The notes: generated from the letters alone by a model not told the origin. DNA of 9,510 nucleotides from G020350405 sp964513655 (GCA_964513655.1 CAZENQ010000120.1:1-9510); one strand, 5' to 3'; positions 1-6,448 are shown, counted from the first letter of the stretch. Program-made: numbers and translations.

Positions 1-492
1 AGCGGCGAGGACAGGCAAATCGTGCCGTCACCGCGAGTTCGAACATATGATTTGAAACCTGAGATGAGCGCTTATGAGGTTTGCGACATTGTACTGGAGC
101 GACTGGATTCGAACAAATATGACGCGATAGTGGTGAATTTTGCCAATCCTGATATGGTTGGTCACACGGGCGTATTAGCTGCGGCAATCAGAGCAGCGGA
201 GGCGGTGGACGAATGTGTCGGCAGAATCCTGGACAAAGTTAAAAGTATGGGTGGGTCGGCGTTAATTACAGCCGACCACGGCAACTTCGAAAAAATGATA
301 GATGGAAACCCGGACAAGCCGCATACGGCCCACACAATTGGTGATGTGCCACTGATTGTATTCGATGAGCGATACAAAAACAGCAAACTACGGCAAGGCG
401 GGCGATTGGCGGACGTAGGGCCCACTTTGCTGGCAATGATGGGACTGCCGCAACCTGCGGAAATGACCGGCCAGAGCCTGCTCGAAAGCTGA
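1..492 (+). CDS. gpmI: 2,3-bisphosphoglycerate-independent phosphoglycerate mutase, C-terminal part (5' end outside window)
   Basis: The enzyme interconverts 3- and 2-phosphoglycerate in cytoplasmic glycolysis and gluconeogenesis, using two bound Mn ions and a phosphoserine intermediate. The frame is already open at base 1, and its first codons read GEDRQIVPSPRV, a conserved internal stretch of this family, so the true start lies upstream. The GTG at 22 is internal. About 163 C-terminal residues of a roughly 500-residue family are present. Visible family motifs are YDLKPEMSA, NFANPDMVGHTG and TADHGNFEKM with its metal-binding Asp and His. HTAHTIGDVPLI follows with a further metal-ligand His, and the normal C-terminus is GLPQPAEMTGQSLLES. 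The gene ends 42 bases before mutL with no terminator-like hairpin between them, so the two probably share a transcript. Identification is firm. The start and the upstream neighbours cannot be seen. Confidence 0.95.
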   Translation, partial: SGEDRQIVPSPRVRTYDLKPEMSAYEVCDIVLERLDSNKYDAIVVNFANPDMVGHTGVLAAAIRAAEAVDECVGRILDKVKSMGGSALITADHGNFEKMIDGNPDKPHTAHTIGDVPLIVFDERYKNSKLRQGGRLADVGPTLLAMMGLPQPAEMTGQSLLES

Positions 493-514
493 TTTAAACA
501 TAGGCTGTTTTGTT

Positions 515-526
515 AAGAGGAGTGGG
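515..526 (+). promoter_or_regulatory. Ribosome binding site of mutL
   Basis: AAGAGGAG at 515-522 is a strong anti-16S match, 12 bases before the ATG at 535, which is slightly long. The following GTGGGG may offer closer pairing. It supports ATG 535 as the start, and the predicted N-terminus MGQIVTLD also matches the usual MutL length before the IAAGEV motif. Confidence 0.6.
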
Positions 527-534
527 GCAAACCA

Positions 535-2379
535 ATGGGCCAAATAGTCACACTTGACCAAAATATGATAAATATGATAGCGGCCGGGGAGGTAATCGAA
601 CGGCCCGCCAGTGTGGTCAAGGAACTTGTTGAAAACAGCATCGACGCTTGTGCGACAAAAATAACGGTATCCATAGAAGATGGAGGGCGGAAATTAATAT
701 CGGTCGCCGATAACGGCTGTGGGATGGACGGTGAAGATATAGCCTGCGCATTCGAGTCACACGCGACGAGCAAGATTAAAACCAGCAAGGACTTGCTGGG
801 CATATCGACACTTGGCTTCAGGGGCGAAGCGTTAGCAAGTATCGCCTCGGTAGCACAGGTCAGGGCCGTCAGCAGGACGAAGGATTCAGCAGAGGGCAAC
901 TGCACTGAGATCGACTGCGGAAATAAAGGGACGGTAAGCCCGTGCAGTGCAGATTACGGCACGACAGTCCAGGTCAGGGACCTATTTTACAAACTGCCGG
1001 CCCGCCGTAAATTCCTCAAGACCGCCAACACCGAAGCCGGTCATATCACCGAGCATTTCACACGAATCGCGCTTTCAAATTGTGATTTGGATATGACACT
1101 GATAAACAACGGCAAGGAGATTTATCGACTGGGGGGCAAACCGCCCCGCGAGCGTGCCGAGCAAACAGAAGGAATGCACATTCGCCAGAGGATATGTGAA
1201 CTGTTCAGCCCTGAGATTTCGGAGGATTTGATTGAAGCGGAAAGCAGCGAAAAAGGACAAGGCGCCGGGACACATATATTTGCTCTTATAGGCAAGCCCA
1301 GCATCTCAAGGACAAACAGCAAATTTCAATATATATTTCTAAACGGCCGATTCATCCGGGACAAATTTATCTCCCATGCAATCAAAGAGGCATACCGCGG
1401 CTGCCTGGAGCCGGGCAGATTCCCCGTTGTATTTTTGTTTATCCAAATACCCCACGAAGACTACGATGTTAATGTGCATCCTACGAAGATCGAAGTGCGC
1501 TTTTACAATGCGAATTTGATTCATTCCCAGGTGCTCGGGTGCCTTCGGGAGACACTCTTGGCGACAAATCTTCAGCCACAGGTGAAACTTTCGGCGGCAA
1601 GTGATACAGAAGGGGCAGGAAAGACCACACGTGGAGCACAATACAGAAGTGAAAGAATCGCCGATGCGATGGCTGATTTTTTCAAAAAGCACAGGCCCGT
1701 CCAGACACAGCAGCAACTCGGCTTTCAGCCGGCAAGCGAGCGTAAATCATCCGTCAAAAGCGCCGGACAAAAAGCCCAAACATCTAAAATACCGCCCCGA
1801 CCACAGTTGGAGAGAGAATTCCTGCAAATCCACGACAGTTTCATAGTGACAGAGGCCGAGGATGGCTTTGCCGTCATTGACCAGCATGCACTTCATGAAC
1901 GCGTAATATATGAAAATTTGCGGAGGCGAATACAGGCGAGCAAACTCGAATCACAGAAGCTACTGATACCGGAAAGCTTTCAGCTGACCGATGCCCAGGC
2001 CGATGCCGTTGACGCCAATGCCGAGTTGATTGAAAGATTAGGAATCGAACTGGTATCGTTCGGTCCACGGAGCATGGCCATACAGGCGTTCCCCAGCCTG
2101 CTGGCAAAGGTGGTGCCGGTTGATTTCGTTCAAGACCTGATAGATTTGCTGACTGAAAAAAGCATTGGCATTAATGCTGAAAAGTTGCTCGAAGAGGTTT
2201 TGAATATGGCGGCGTGCAAGGCGGCAATCAAGGCCGGTCAAAAGCTCAGCGACAGTGAAATAAAACAACTGCTGGCAGATAAAGAAATGACTGACTACTC
2301 GAGCCACTGTCCACACGGCAGACCTACCACGATAAAATTCTCAATAAGTGAATTGGAGAAGCAATTTAAGCGGACATAA
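535..2379 (+). CDS. mutL: DNA mismatch repair protein MutL, endonuclease-type
   Basis: MutL couples mismatch recognition by MutS to strand removal. At 614 residues it has the normal length. The N-terminal GHKL ATPase is complete: IAAGEVIERPASVVKELVEN at 15-34 (E30 corresponds to the E. coli catalytic E29), DNGCGM at 59-64, SHATSKI at 75-81, GFRGEAL at 94-100 and GTTV at 142-145. A low-complexity linker spans roughly 345-420. The C-terminal dimerisation domain carries the metal-dependent nicking motif DQHA-x2-E-x4-E at 449-460, plus ACKAAIKA at 560-567 and CPHGRPT at 592-598, which help bind metal. It should therefore be a latent endonuclease like Bacillus or human MutL homologues, not the MutH-dependent E. 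coli type. It follows gpmI by 42 bases and ends 2 bases before the binding-protein gene. Motifs are seen directly; nicking activity is inferred. Confidence 0.97.
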   Translation: MGQIVTLDQNMINMIAAGEVIERPASVVKELVENSIDACATKITVSIEDGGRKLISVADNGCGMDGEDIACAFESHATSKIKTSKDLLGISTLGFRGEALASIASVAQVRAVSRTKDSAEGNCTEIDCGNKGTVSPCSADYGTTVQVRDLFYKLPARRKFLKTANTEAGHITEHFTRIALSNCDLDMTLINNGKEIYRLGGKPPRERAEQTEGMHIRQRICELFSPEISEDLIEAESSEKGQGAGTHIFALIGKPSISRTNSKFQYIFLNGRFIRDKFISHAIKEAYRGCLEPGRFPVVFLFIQIPHEDYDVNVHPTKIEVRFYNANLIHSQVLGCLRETLLATNLQPQVKLSAASDTEGAGKTTRGAQYRSERIADAMADFFKKHRPVQTQQQLGFQPASERKSSVKSAGQKAQTSKIPPRPQLEREFLQIHDSFIVTEAEDGFAVIDQHALHERVIYENLRRRIQASKLESQKLLIPESFQLTDAQADAVDANAELIERLGIELVSFGPRSMAIQAFPSLLAKVVPVDFVQDLIDLLTEKSIGINAEKLLEEVLNMAACKAAIKAGQKLSDSEIKQLLADKEMTDYSSHCPHGRPTTIKFSISELEKQFKRT

Positions 2380-2381
2380 CT

Positions 2382-3320
2382 ATGAAAAGGTCATGGATAC
2401 CATTGATAGTTGTCTTCGCCTGCCTGACTGCATTTATCTTTATCGTCCGGGATAAGAACAATAATCGGGACAGGGTGTCCGAATCAAATCCCGCGAAACT
2501 GTCGGGCAAACCCGCAAGGATTGTTTCGCTGGCACCTAATCTGACTGAAATTCTTTTTGAGCTGGGGCTTGGTGAAGAAATCGCTGCGGTTTCCAGCAAT
2601 AGTGACCACCCACCTCAGGCAGATGACAAAAACAAAGTCGGCGCGTTCTGGCAGCCGAATGCCGAGGCTATTATAGCATGCAAGCCGGACCTGGTGGTCA
2701 CACTGTGGTTCGAGCAACAAAAAGCAGTCGCTGACAGCCTGAATCGACTCGGCTATAAGACTCTGACACTGAAGATAGAAGAAATTGAAGAGCTTTTCGC
2801 AGCAATCAAAAAAATCGGCAGCGCTACCGGCTGCGAACAGCGTGCCGATGAACTTGTTAAAATAATCAGAAACCGAATGAACGATTTACAATTAAAACTT
2901 GGTTCCGCTAAGAAGGTCAAGGTGTTGTGGGTAATGCAGGTAGAACCTCTGCGAGTGGCCGGGAGAGACACATTTATAAATGAATTGATTGGTTTAGCAG
3001 GCGGAGAAAACGCTATCGGCGATACTTTAAGCCAATACCCCCAAATAGGGACTGAAGAACTTCTGGCCTGCGGCGCCGAGACAATAATTCAGTCGGCGAT
3101 GGGAACAAGTAATATTGCGCAGCAGCAGGAAGCTGCGGAGAGGTTCTGGGGCAGATGGTCAAGTCTGCCGGCTGTCAAAAATAACAGGATACACGTTGTC
3201 GAGCCGGACACCATTTTAAGACTGGGACCAAGAATATGCCAAGGTATAGAGCTGATTGCGCGCTGTCTGTACCCGGAGACTTTCGGGCAAAGAGATGATA
3301 CTATGCAACAAAGCAAGTAA
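2382..3320 (+). CDS. btuF: Periplasmic substrate-binding protein of a BtuF/FecB-type ABC importer, probably for cobalamin
   Basis: This 312-residue protein would capture a metal-chelate nutrient outside the inner membrane and hand it to the permease encoded next. The N-terminus (MKRSW followed by hydrophobic residues to about 22) is a membrane anchor or signal peptide. The cysteine at 14 does not make a convincing lipobox, so anchoring by an uncleaved helix is plausible. The mature part starts with PARIVSLAPNLTEILFELG, the classic entry of the helical-backbone class III binding proteins. SDHPPQA closely matches SDYPPQA of E. coli BtuF, and PNAEAIIACKPDLVV follows. Later come LAGGENAIGD and, near the C-terminus, LRLGPRICQGIELIA. 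The ATG lies 2 bases after the mutL stop with only a weak ribosome site, suggesting translational coupling. Iron-siderophore or other corrinoid binding remains possible, because substrate cannot be read reliably from sequence. Confidence 0.85.
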   Translation: MKRSWIPLIVVFACLTAFIFIVRDKNNNRDRVSESNPAKLSGKPARIVSLAPNLTEILFELGLGEEIAAVSSNSDHPPQADDKNKVGAFWQPNAEAIIACKPDLVVTLWFEQQKAVADSLNRLGYKTLTLKIEEIEELFAAIKKIGSATGCEQRADELVKIIRNRMNDLQLKLGSAKKVKVLWVMQVEPLRVAGRDTFINELIGLAGGENAIGDTLSQYPQIGTEELLACGAETIIQSAMGTSNIAQQQEAAERFWGRWSSLPAVKNNRIHVVEPDTILRLGPRICQGIELIARCLYPETFGQRDDTMQQSK

Positions 3321-3324
3321 GTCT

Positions 3325-4383
3325 ATGGCTGAAATTCTGACAAGAAAAGAACTGGTAATTAAAGTTTGCATCTGCCTTGCGGGGTTGGTAGTGATAATGT
3401 GCTTATGCTCTTTGGTGGGGACAGGAGAGGTTTCTTTGGCGAGAGTTTTTGACGGGCCGGGTAAAGCACCGGGTGAGAACATCGATTATGAAATTTTTGT
3501 CGGTATAAGGCTGCCGCGAGTGGTTCTAGCGGCTCTGGTGGGGGCGGCTTTGGCCTGCTGTGGTGTTGTGCTGCAGGCGATTCTGCGAAATCCTCTTGCT
3601 GACCCATATATTCTCGGTATATCGAGCGGCGCCGGACTGGGGACAATAGTCGCGGTTCTATCGGGGATAACCTGGAGCTTCTGGGGTGGGTCGCCAATGG
3701 CGGTCTTTGCATTCGTGGGGGCACTCGGCACTGTATGGCTCGTGTGGTTCATAGGACGTTTCGCGGGGAAATCCCAAGTGACGAGTTTGCTGCTGGCCGG
3801 GGTGGTAGTGAATGCGTTCTTTTCGGCGGTGATTATGTTTTTGATATCAATAGCGAAAAGCGACCAAGTACGTCAAACGGTATTCTGGCTAATGGGTAAC
3901 ATAACGGAAAAAGACCCGGCGGTACTATGGGGCAGTGCAGGGTGTATTCTGACAGGAATAATTGTCTTATTCAGTATTTGCCACAGGTTGAACGTTTTAA
4001 CATTGGGTGAAGAGGAGGCAAAGGGGCTTGGCGTCGATACAGCAAGGACCAAAATAATCGCTTTCGGCTTTGCAGCTTTTATAACGGCAATAGCAGTTAG
4101 TCTGAGCGGACTTATCGGATTTGTAGGTCTTGTTGTTCCTCACGGAGTTCGTTTGGTATTCGGGCCCGACCATCGTCAGCTGCTGCCTTTAAGTGCGATA
4201 ATTGGAAGCGGGTTTCTGGTCGTAGCCGATACGCTGGCCCGGACAATTGTTGCTCCCGAACAACTGCCGGTGGGTGTGATTACAGCTATTGCGGGCGGGC
4301 CGTTCTTTTTGATTCTGCTGGCAAAATATACCAGAAAGGTAGGGCTCCATTTTGGTACAAGCGGCAAAACAGGGGCTCGTTAG
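3325..4383 (+). CDS. btuC: BtuC/FecCD-family ABC transporter permease
   Basis: This is the transmembrane subunit of the importer, about 352 residues and the usual length for a family with ten helices per chain. Family signatures include RLPRVVLAALVGAALACCGVV, then LQAILRNPLADPYILGISSG, the most conserved block of the family. LGEEEAKGLGVD is the cytoplasmic loop that contacts the ATPase. Near the end SGLIGFVGLVVPHGVRLVFG is followed by LPVGVITAIAGGPFFLILL. I place the start at ATG 3325, 4 bases after the binding-protein stop, because the sequence after it (MAEILTRKEL then a hydrophobic helix) fits the family. ATG 3295 or TTG 3256 would overlap btuF and add residues unlike the family. No clear ribosome site precedes 3325, consistent with coupling to btuF. 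Substrate is inferred from the neighbour; iron-chelate permeases look much the same. Confidence 0.9.
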   Translation: MAEILTRKELVIKVCICLAGLVVIMCLCSLVGTGEVSLARVFDGPGKAPGENIDYEIFVGIRLPRVVLAALVGAALACCGVVLQAILRNPLADPYILGISSGAGLGTIVAVLSGITWSFWGGSPMAVFAFVGALGTVWLVWFIGRFAGKSQVTSLLLAGVVVNAFFSAVIMFLISIAKSDQVRQTVFWLMGNITEKDPAVLWGSAGCILTGIIVLFSICHRLNVLTLGEEEAKGLGVDTARTKIIAFGFAAFITAIAVSLSGLIGFVGLVVPHGVRLVFGPDHRQLLPLSAIIGSGFLVVADTLARTIVAPEQLPVGVITAIAGGPFFLILLAKYTRKVGLHFGTSGKTGAR

Positions 4384-5214
4384 TTGGCTAAAATGAGTGG
4401 TATTATAGAGGTTGACAATTTAAGTTTCGGTTATATGCCGCAACGCACGATTTTAAAAAATCTAAGCTTTGCAGTAATGCCGGGTGCGTTTCTGACAATA
4501 GCAGGACCAAACGGGGCTGGTAAGACAACATTGTTGAATCTAGTGTGTGGGCTGTTGGCGCCGGAATCCGGGGCCATAAAGATTGACTCGGCACATGTAG
4601 AGTCATATCCGGTCAAAAAGCTTGCGCAAAAGGTCGCTATTGTTCGCCAAGAATTCGTGCCGGTGTTCGACTTTACGGTCGCAGAAGTAGTGTCGATGGC
4701 AAGAACACCGTATTTAGGCACACTTGGGTTTGAAAACGAGGCAGACACGAAGCTTGTAAAAGAGTCACTGGAAATAACCGAAACGGCCCAGTTTGCCTCA
4801 CGGTCACTTGCAAGCCTGAGCGGCGGCGAGCGACAGCGGGTTTTTATTGCAAGAGCGCTTGCACAAAACACCGCGATTCTGCTGTTGGATGAACCGACAA
4901 GTTTTCTCGATTTGAAGCACCAAGTTGGGATATACGACCTGCTGAAGCAAATGCAACTTGAAAAAGGCAAAACAATCGTGGCAGTGACGCACGATATTAA
5001 CCTCACAATCCAGTATTGCGACGAAACACTGCTTCTTGGGGCCGACGGCAGTTACCATCACGGCAAAGCCAAGGATGTTTTCTCCCCGGAGCAAATTGAA
5101 AAAGTCTTCGGTATCAAGGTCTTTGCGGGGACGGTTGGACAAGAAAAGTTTTTCCTTCCTTTAGGTAAATTTGCGAAAGACAGTCAAATAATTCGAGACA
5201 AACCAGTCAAGTGA
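4384..5214 (+). CDS. btuD: ABC transporter ATP-binding protein of the BtuD/FecE/FhuC type
   Basis: This is the cytoplasmic ATPase that powers the importer, 276 residues from the TTG start. All nucleotide-binding motifs are intact: Walker A GPNGAGKTT at 41-49, Q-loop glutamine at 89 in VRQEF, signature LSGGERQ at 145-151, Walker B ILLLDEP with D169 and E170, D-loop SFLD, and H-loop His203 in VTHD. The C-terminal KDVFSPEQIEKVFGIKV is typical of this subfamily. TTG 4384 directly follows the permease stop, and AGGGG at 4371-4375 sits 8 bases before it. ATG 4393 is three codons further in and 17 bases from that ribosome site, so TTG is preferred though not certain. This is the last gene of the gpmI-mutL-importer run; a 228-base gap follows. 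Confidence 0.9.
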   Translation: MAKMSGIIEVDNLSFGYMPQRTILKNLSFAVMPGAFLTIAGPNGAGKTTLLNLVCGLLAPESGAIKIDSAHVESYPVKKLAQKVAIVRQEFVPVFDFTVAEVVSMARTPYLGTLGFENEADTKLVKESLEITETAQFASRSLASLSGGERQRVFIARALAQNTAILLLDEPTSFLDLKHQVGIYDLLKQMQLEKGKTIVAVTHDINLTIQYCDETLLLGADGSYHHGKAKDVFSPEQIEKVFGIKVFAGTVGQEKFFLPLGKFAKDSQIIRDKPVK

Positions 5215-5220
5215 GTACCC

Positions 5221-5244
5221 GACACACCGCGGGCTGCCCGTGTC
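5221..5244 (+). terminator. Imperfect hairpin after the importer genes, possible terminator or mRNA end
   Basis: CGGG (5230-5233) pairs with CCCG (5237-5240) around a 3-base loop. GACA (5221-5224) can extend the stem with TGTC (5241-5244) across a 5-base bulge. It starts 7 bases after the ATPase stop, where a terminator would be expected. No T-run follows, so intrinsic termination is doubtful; it may instead protect the 3' end. Confidence 0.3.
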
Positions 5245-5289
5245 GTAACTGCTTGTCCTACAAAGAGTTAGCTGTAGCGACAAATTTAC

Positions 5290-5318
5290 TTGAATAATTT
5301 TACATGCCTTATTATACT
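5290..5318 (+). promoter_or_regulatory. Sigma-70-like promoter P1 upstream of the DksA-like gene
   Basis: TTGAAT at 5290-5295 and TATACT at 5313-5318 are separated by exactly 17 bases. Each hexamer differs from the consensus at few positions, and the surroundings are AT-rich. The predicted start near 5325 would give a leader of about 118 bases before the GTG at 5443. It lies in the gap after the importer genes, so the DksA-like gene probably has its own transcription. Confidence 0.55.
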
Positions 5319-5378
5319 CTGCTGTTTTGGTGTTGCGTTTTCGGACAAGAGAAGTTGTATACATGACGCACTCGAATA

Positions 5379-5387
5379 TGTTATACT
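5379..5387 (+). promoter_or_regulatory. Possible extended -10 promoter P2 upstream of the DksA-like gene
   Basis: TGT followed by TATACT (5382-5387) forms an extended -10 element. The only -35-like hexamer nearby, TTGTAT at 5355-5360, sits 21 bases away, too far for a standard promoter, so recognition would rely on the TG extension. It would give a leader of about 50 bases. This would be a second start in tandem with P1. Confidence 0.4.
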
Positions 5388-5428
5388 GGTAGTTTTCGTA
5401 GACATGCAGAGAAAGGTTTAGCACTAAC

Positions 5429-5433
5429 AAGGG
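5429..5433 (+). promoter_or_regulatory. Ribosome binding site that fixes the GTG start of the DksA-like gene
   Basis: AAGGG ends 9 bases before GTG 5443, a standard distance. In-frame stops lie between it and the GTG region, so no earlier start is possible in this frame, and the next in-frame ATG is 33 codons downstream. Confidence 0.55.
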
Positions 5434-5442
5434 TAAATAGAA

Positions 5443-5943
5443 GTGGTACAGAAACGCAAGAAAGCATCCAAGAAAAAAATTCGCCCTACGCGGACGAAGG
5501 CACGTCGCCTGAGTGCGGCGGATATCAATCATTTCAAAGAAATGCTCCTGCAAAAGCGCAGGGAAATCCTGGTAAACGTCAATGAGATGGAAGACGAAGC
5601 TTTGAAGAAGTCGCGGCTGGACGCAAGCGGCGATCTGTCAAGTATGCCAATCCATATGGCCGATATCGGCACCGATAACTACGAGCAGGAATTTGCGCTC
5701 GGTCTGATGGACAGCGAAAGGAAACTGCTGAAAGAAATCGACGATGCACTTCAGCGCATCGAGAAGCGAACTTACGGTATTTGTGAAGGAACAGGCAAGC
5801 CGATATCAAAAGCCCGACTGGAGGCCCAGCCGTGGGCCAGATATTCTGTTGAATATGCTCGGATGCTGGAGCAGGGCCTCGTAGTAGAGCAGGAACAGTC
5901 GATATCAGAACCTCAAGAAAGTGAAGGCGAAGAGGAATCATAG
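5443..5943 (+). CDS. DksA/TraR-family RNA polymerase-binding regulator with degenerate zinc finger
   Basis: Proteins of this family enter the RNA polymerase secondary channel through a coiled coil and alter promoter response, often with ppGpp. This one has 166 residues, a lysine/arginine-rich N-terminus (2-22) and helical segments at about 24-57 and 80-110 that fit the coiled coil. A zinc-finger-like end follows (YGICEGTGKPI, then RLEAQPWARYSVEYA). Of the four zinc cysteines in E. coli DksA only C114 is kept; the other positions are T117, S135 and Y138. The coiled-coil tip reads MADIGTDNYEQEF instead of the DxxDxA pattern of E. coli. Similar cysteine-poor members are known in Bacillus (YteA type) and, as I recall, in planctomycetes. 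The GTG start is supported by AAGGG at 5429-5433, with stop codons just upstream and no other early start codon in frame. It has its own promoters and is followed by a likely terminator. Family is secure; true DksA function is not. Confidence 0.85.
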   Translation: MVQKRKKASKKKIRPTRTKARRLSAADINHFKEMLLQKRREILVNVNEMEDEALKKSRLDASGDLSSMPIHMADIGTDNYEQEFALGLMDSERKLLKEIDDALQRIEKRTYGICEGTGKPISKARLEAQPWARYSVEYARMLEQGLVVEQEQSISEPQESEGEEES

Positions 5944-5962
5944 TGGAAAGCCCCATAAGAGC

Positions 5963-5981
5963 CAGGGCCAGCTTAGCCCTG
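5963..5981 (+). terminator. Hairpin after the DksA-like gene, weak terminator candidate
   Basis: CAGGGC (5963-5968) pairs perfectly with GCCCTG (5976-5981) around a 7-base loop, starting 20 bases after the stop codon. The tract after it, ATTTACC, is only weakly T-rich, so this alone would terminate poorly. It is the first of three short hairpins in this gap. Confidence 0.35.
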
Positions 5982-6003
5982 ATTTACCAAGTAATTACCA
6001 TAC

Positions 6004-6030
6004 CCGAGAAGGTTAAAGCTTCTTGGTTTT
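6004..6030 (+). terminator. Probable intrinsic terminator downstream of the DksA-like gene
   Basis: CCGAGAAG (6004-6011) pairs with CTTCTTGG (6019-6026) to give an 8-pair stem with one G-T pair and a 7-base loop, followed directly by TTTT at 6027-6030. The T-run is short, but arrangement and position are right for a rho-independent terminator separating this gene from yacG. Confidence 0.5.
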
Positions 6031-6141
6031 GAGGGGATGTCTTCTTACATCTGTCCAACCAGTCCTGCCATTAATTTAGAAAGACAACTGACAAAAATAT
6101 ATTTTATTTTACGCTCGAGAAGAGTAGATTAATATCCTGTT

Positions 6142-6333
6142 ATGAAACACAGGTGTCCAATCTGTAAGAAAACAGTAAAAGCATCGCCTGATAAACAATC
6201 TGAGGCAGCAGAACTTTTCCCCTTTTGCTCGCAGCGATGCAAGCTGATAGATTTGGGCGCCTGGCTGGACGCCGAATACAAGGTAACTTCCAAGCCATCT
6301 GTTAATTCTCCGGATATCTCCTCCGACGATTAA
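6142..6333 (+). CDS. yacG: YacG-family zinc-binding protein (DNA gyrase inhibitor family)
   Basis: E. coli YacG is a small zinc protein that binds GyrB and blocks DNA binding by gyrase. This 63-residue protein has the full family pattern: CPIC at 5-8, FCSQRC with cysteines at 29 and 33, then KLIDLGAWLD at 34-43, which matches the RCxxIDLGxW signature exactly. All four zinc ligands are therefore present. The C-terminal tail is short, serine-rich and ends acidic (SPDISSDD), as in other members. The ATG at 6142 lies four codons before the first zinc cysteine, the normal arrangement, but its ribosome site is weak: GAGAAGAG at 6117-6124 is 17 bases away. It stands alone between a likely terminator upstream and an independent promoter downstream. 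Family identification is strong; gyrase inhibition is carried over from E. coli and untested here. Confidence 0.9.
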   Translation: MKHRCPICKKTVKASPDKQSEAAELFPFCSQRCKLIDLGAWLDAEYKVTSKPSVNSPDISSDD

Positions 6334-6372
6334 TAGGTTAGAATGCTCAAAAATAAAATATTTTAAAATCTG

Positions 6373-6402
6373 TTGCAACCAGCCGATAATAAATTATATA
6401 TA
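6373..6402 (+). promoter_or_regulatory. Promoter of the membrane protein gene
   Basis: TTGCAA at 6373-6378 and TATATA at 6397-6402 are spaced by 18 bases. An AT block of about 20 bases (6349-6369, including ATTTTAAAAT) lies just upstream, where an UP element would sit. The start would be near 6410, about 50 bases before the ATG at 6461. The -10 lies inside a perfect palindrome. Confidence 0.45.
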
Positions 6403-6413
6403 CCCGTATATAT
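6396..6413. repeat. Perfect 18-base palindrome over the promoter, operator candidate
   Basis: ATATATAC (6396-6403) and GTATATAT (6406-6413) are exact inverted copies separated by CC. The element covers the -10 hexamer and the expected transcription start of the membrane protein gene, a typical place for a repressor site. Because most of it is alternating AT, it could also simply be an easily melted promoter segment. Confidence 0.45.
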
Positions 6414-6448
6414 TCTTTGCTGAACCATGAAAAACTATAACCTTTTTG

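Larger units (their letters stand above)
5944..6141 (+). other. Gap between the DksA-like gene and yacG, hairpin-rich, no convincing gene
   Basis: This 198-base stretch has three consecutive short inverted repeats: 5963-5981, 6004-6026 and GATGT/ACATC at 6036-6051. An AT-rich tract follows (about 6071-6110). The only frame continuing past the DksA-like stop is a 29-codon GTG frame from 5943 to 6032 with no family likeness. No clear promoter hexamer pair for yacG was found, although the AT-rich tract is the natural place for one. Confidence 0.4.

Noticed and set aside
3256..3324. Longer permease start at TTG 3256 or ATG 3295
   Set aside because: The extra residues are charged, unlike family N-termini, and overlap the binding-protein gene. 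ATG 3325 gives the usual length and spacing.
4431..5006. Long reverse-strand open frame of 191 codons opposite the ATPase gene
   Set aside because: It lies entirely over a gene with every ABC ATPase motif intact. Its translation is rich in Ser, Cys and Ala without family features, and no reverse-strand promoter or ribosome site was noted.
5215..5442. Cobalamin riboswitch or other known RNA element near the importer genes
   Set aside because: I looked for a B12-box-like conserved core and multi-stem architecture and saw only short separate hairpins. The gap also lies downstream of the importer, so it could not control it.
5943..6032. 29-codon GTG frame overlapping the stop of the DksA-like gene
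   Set aside because: It has no ribosome site of its own and no family likeness, and it runs through two hairpins including a likely terminator.
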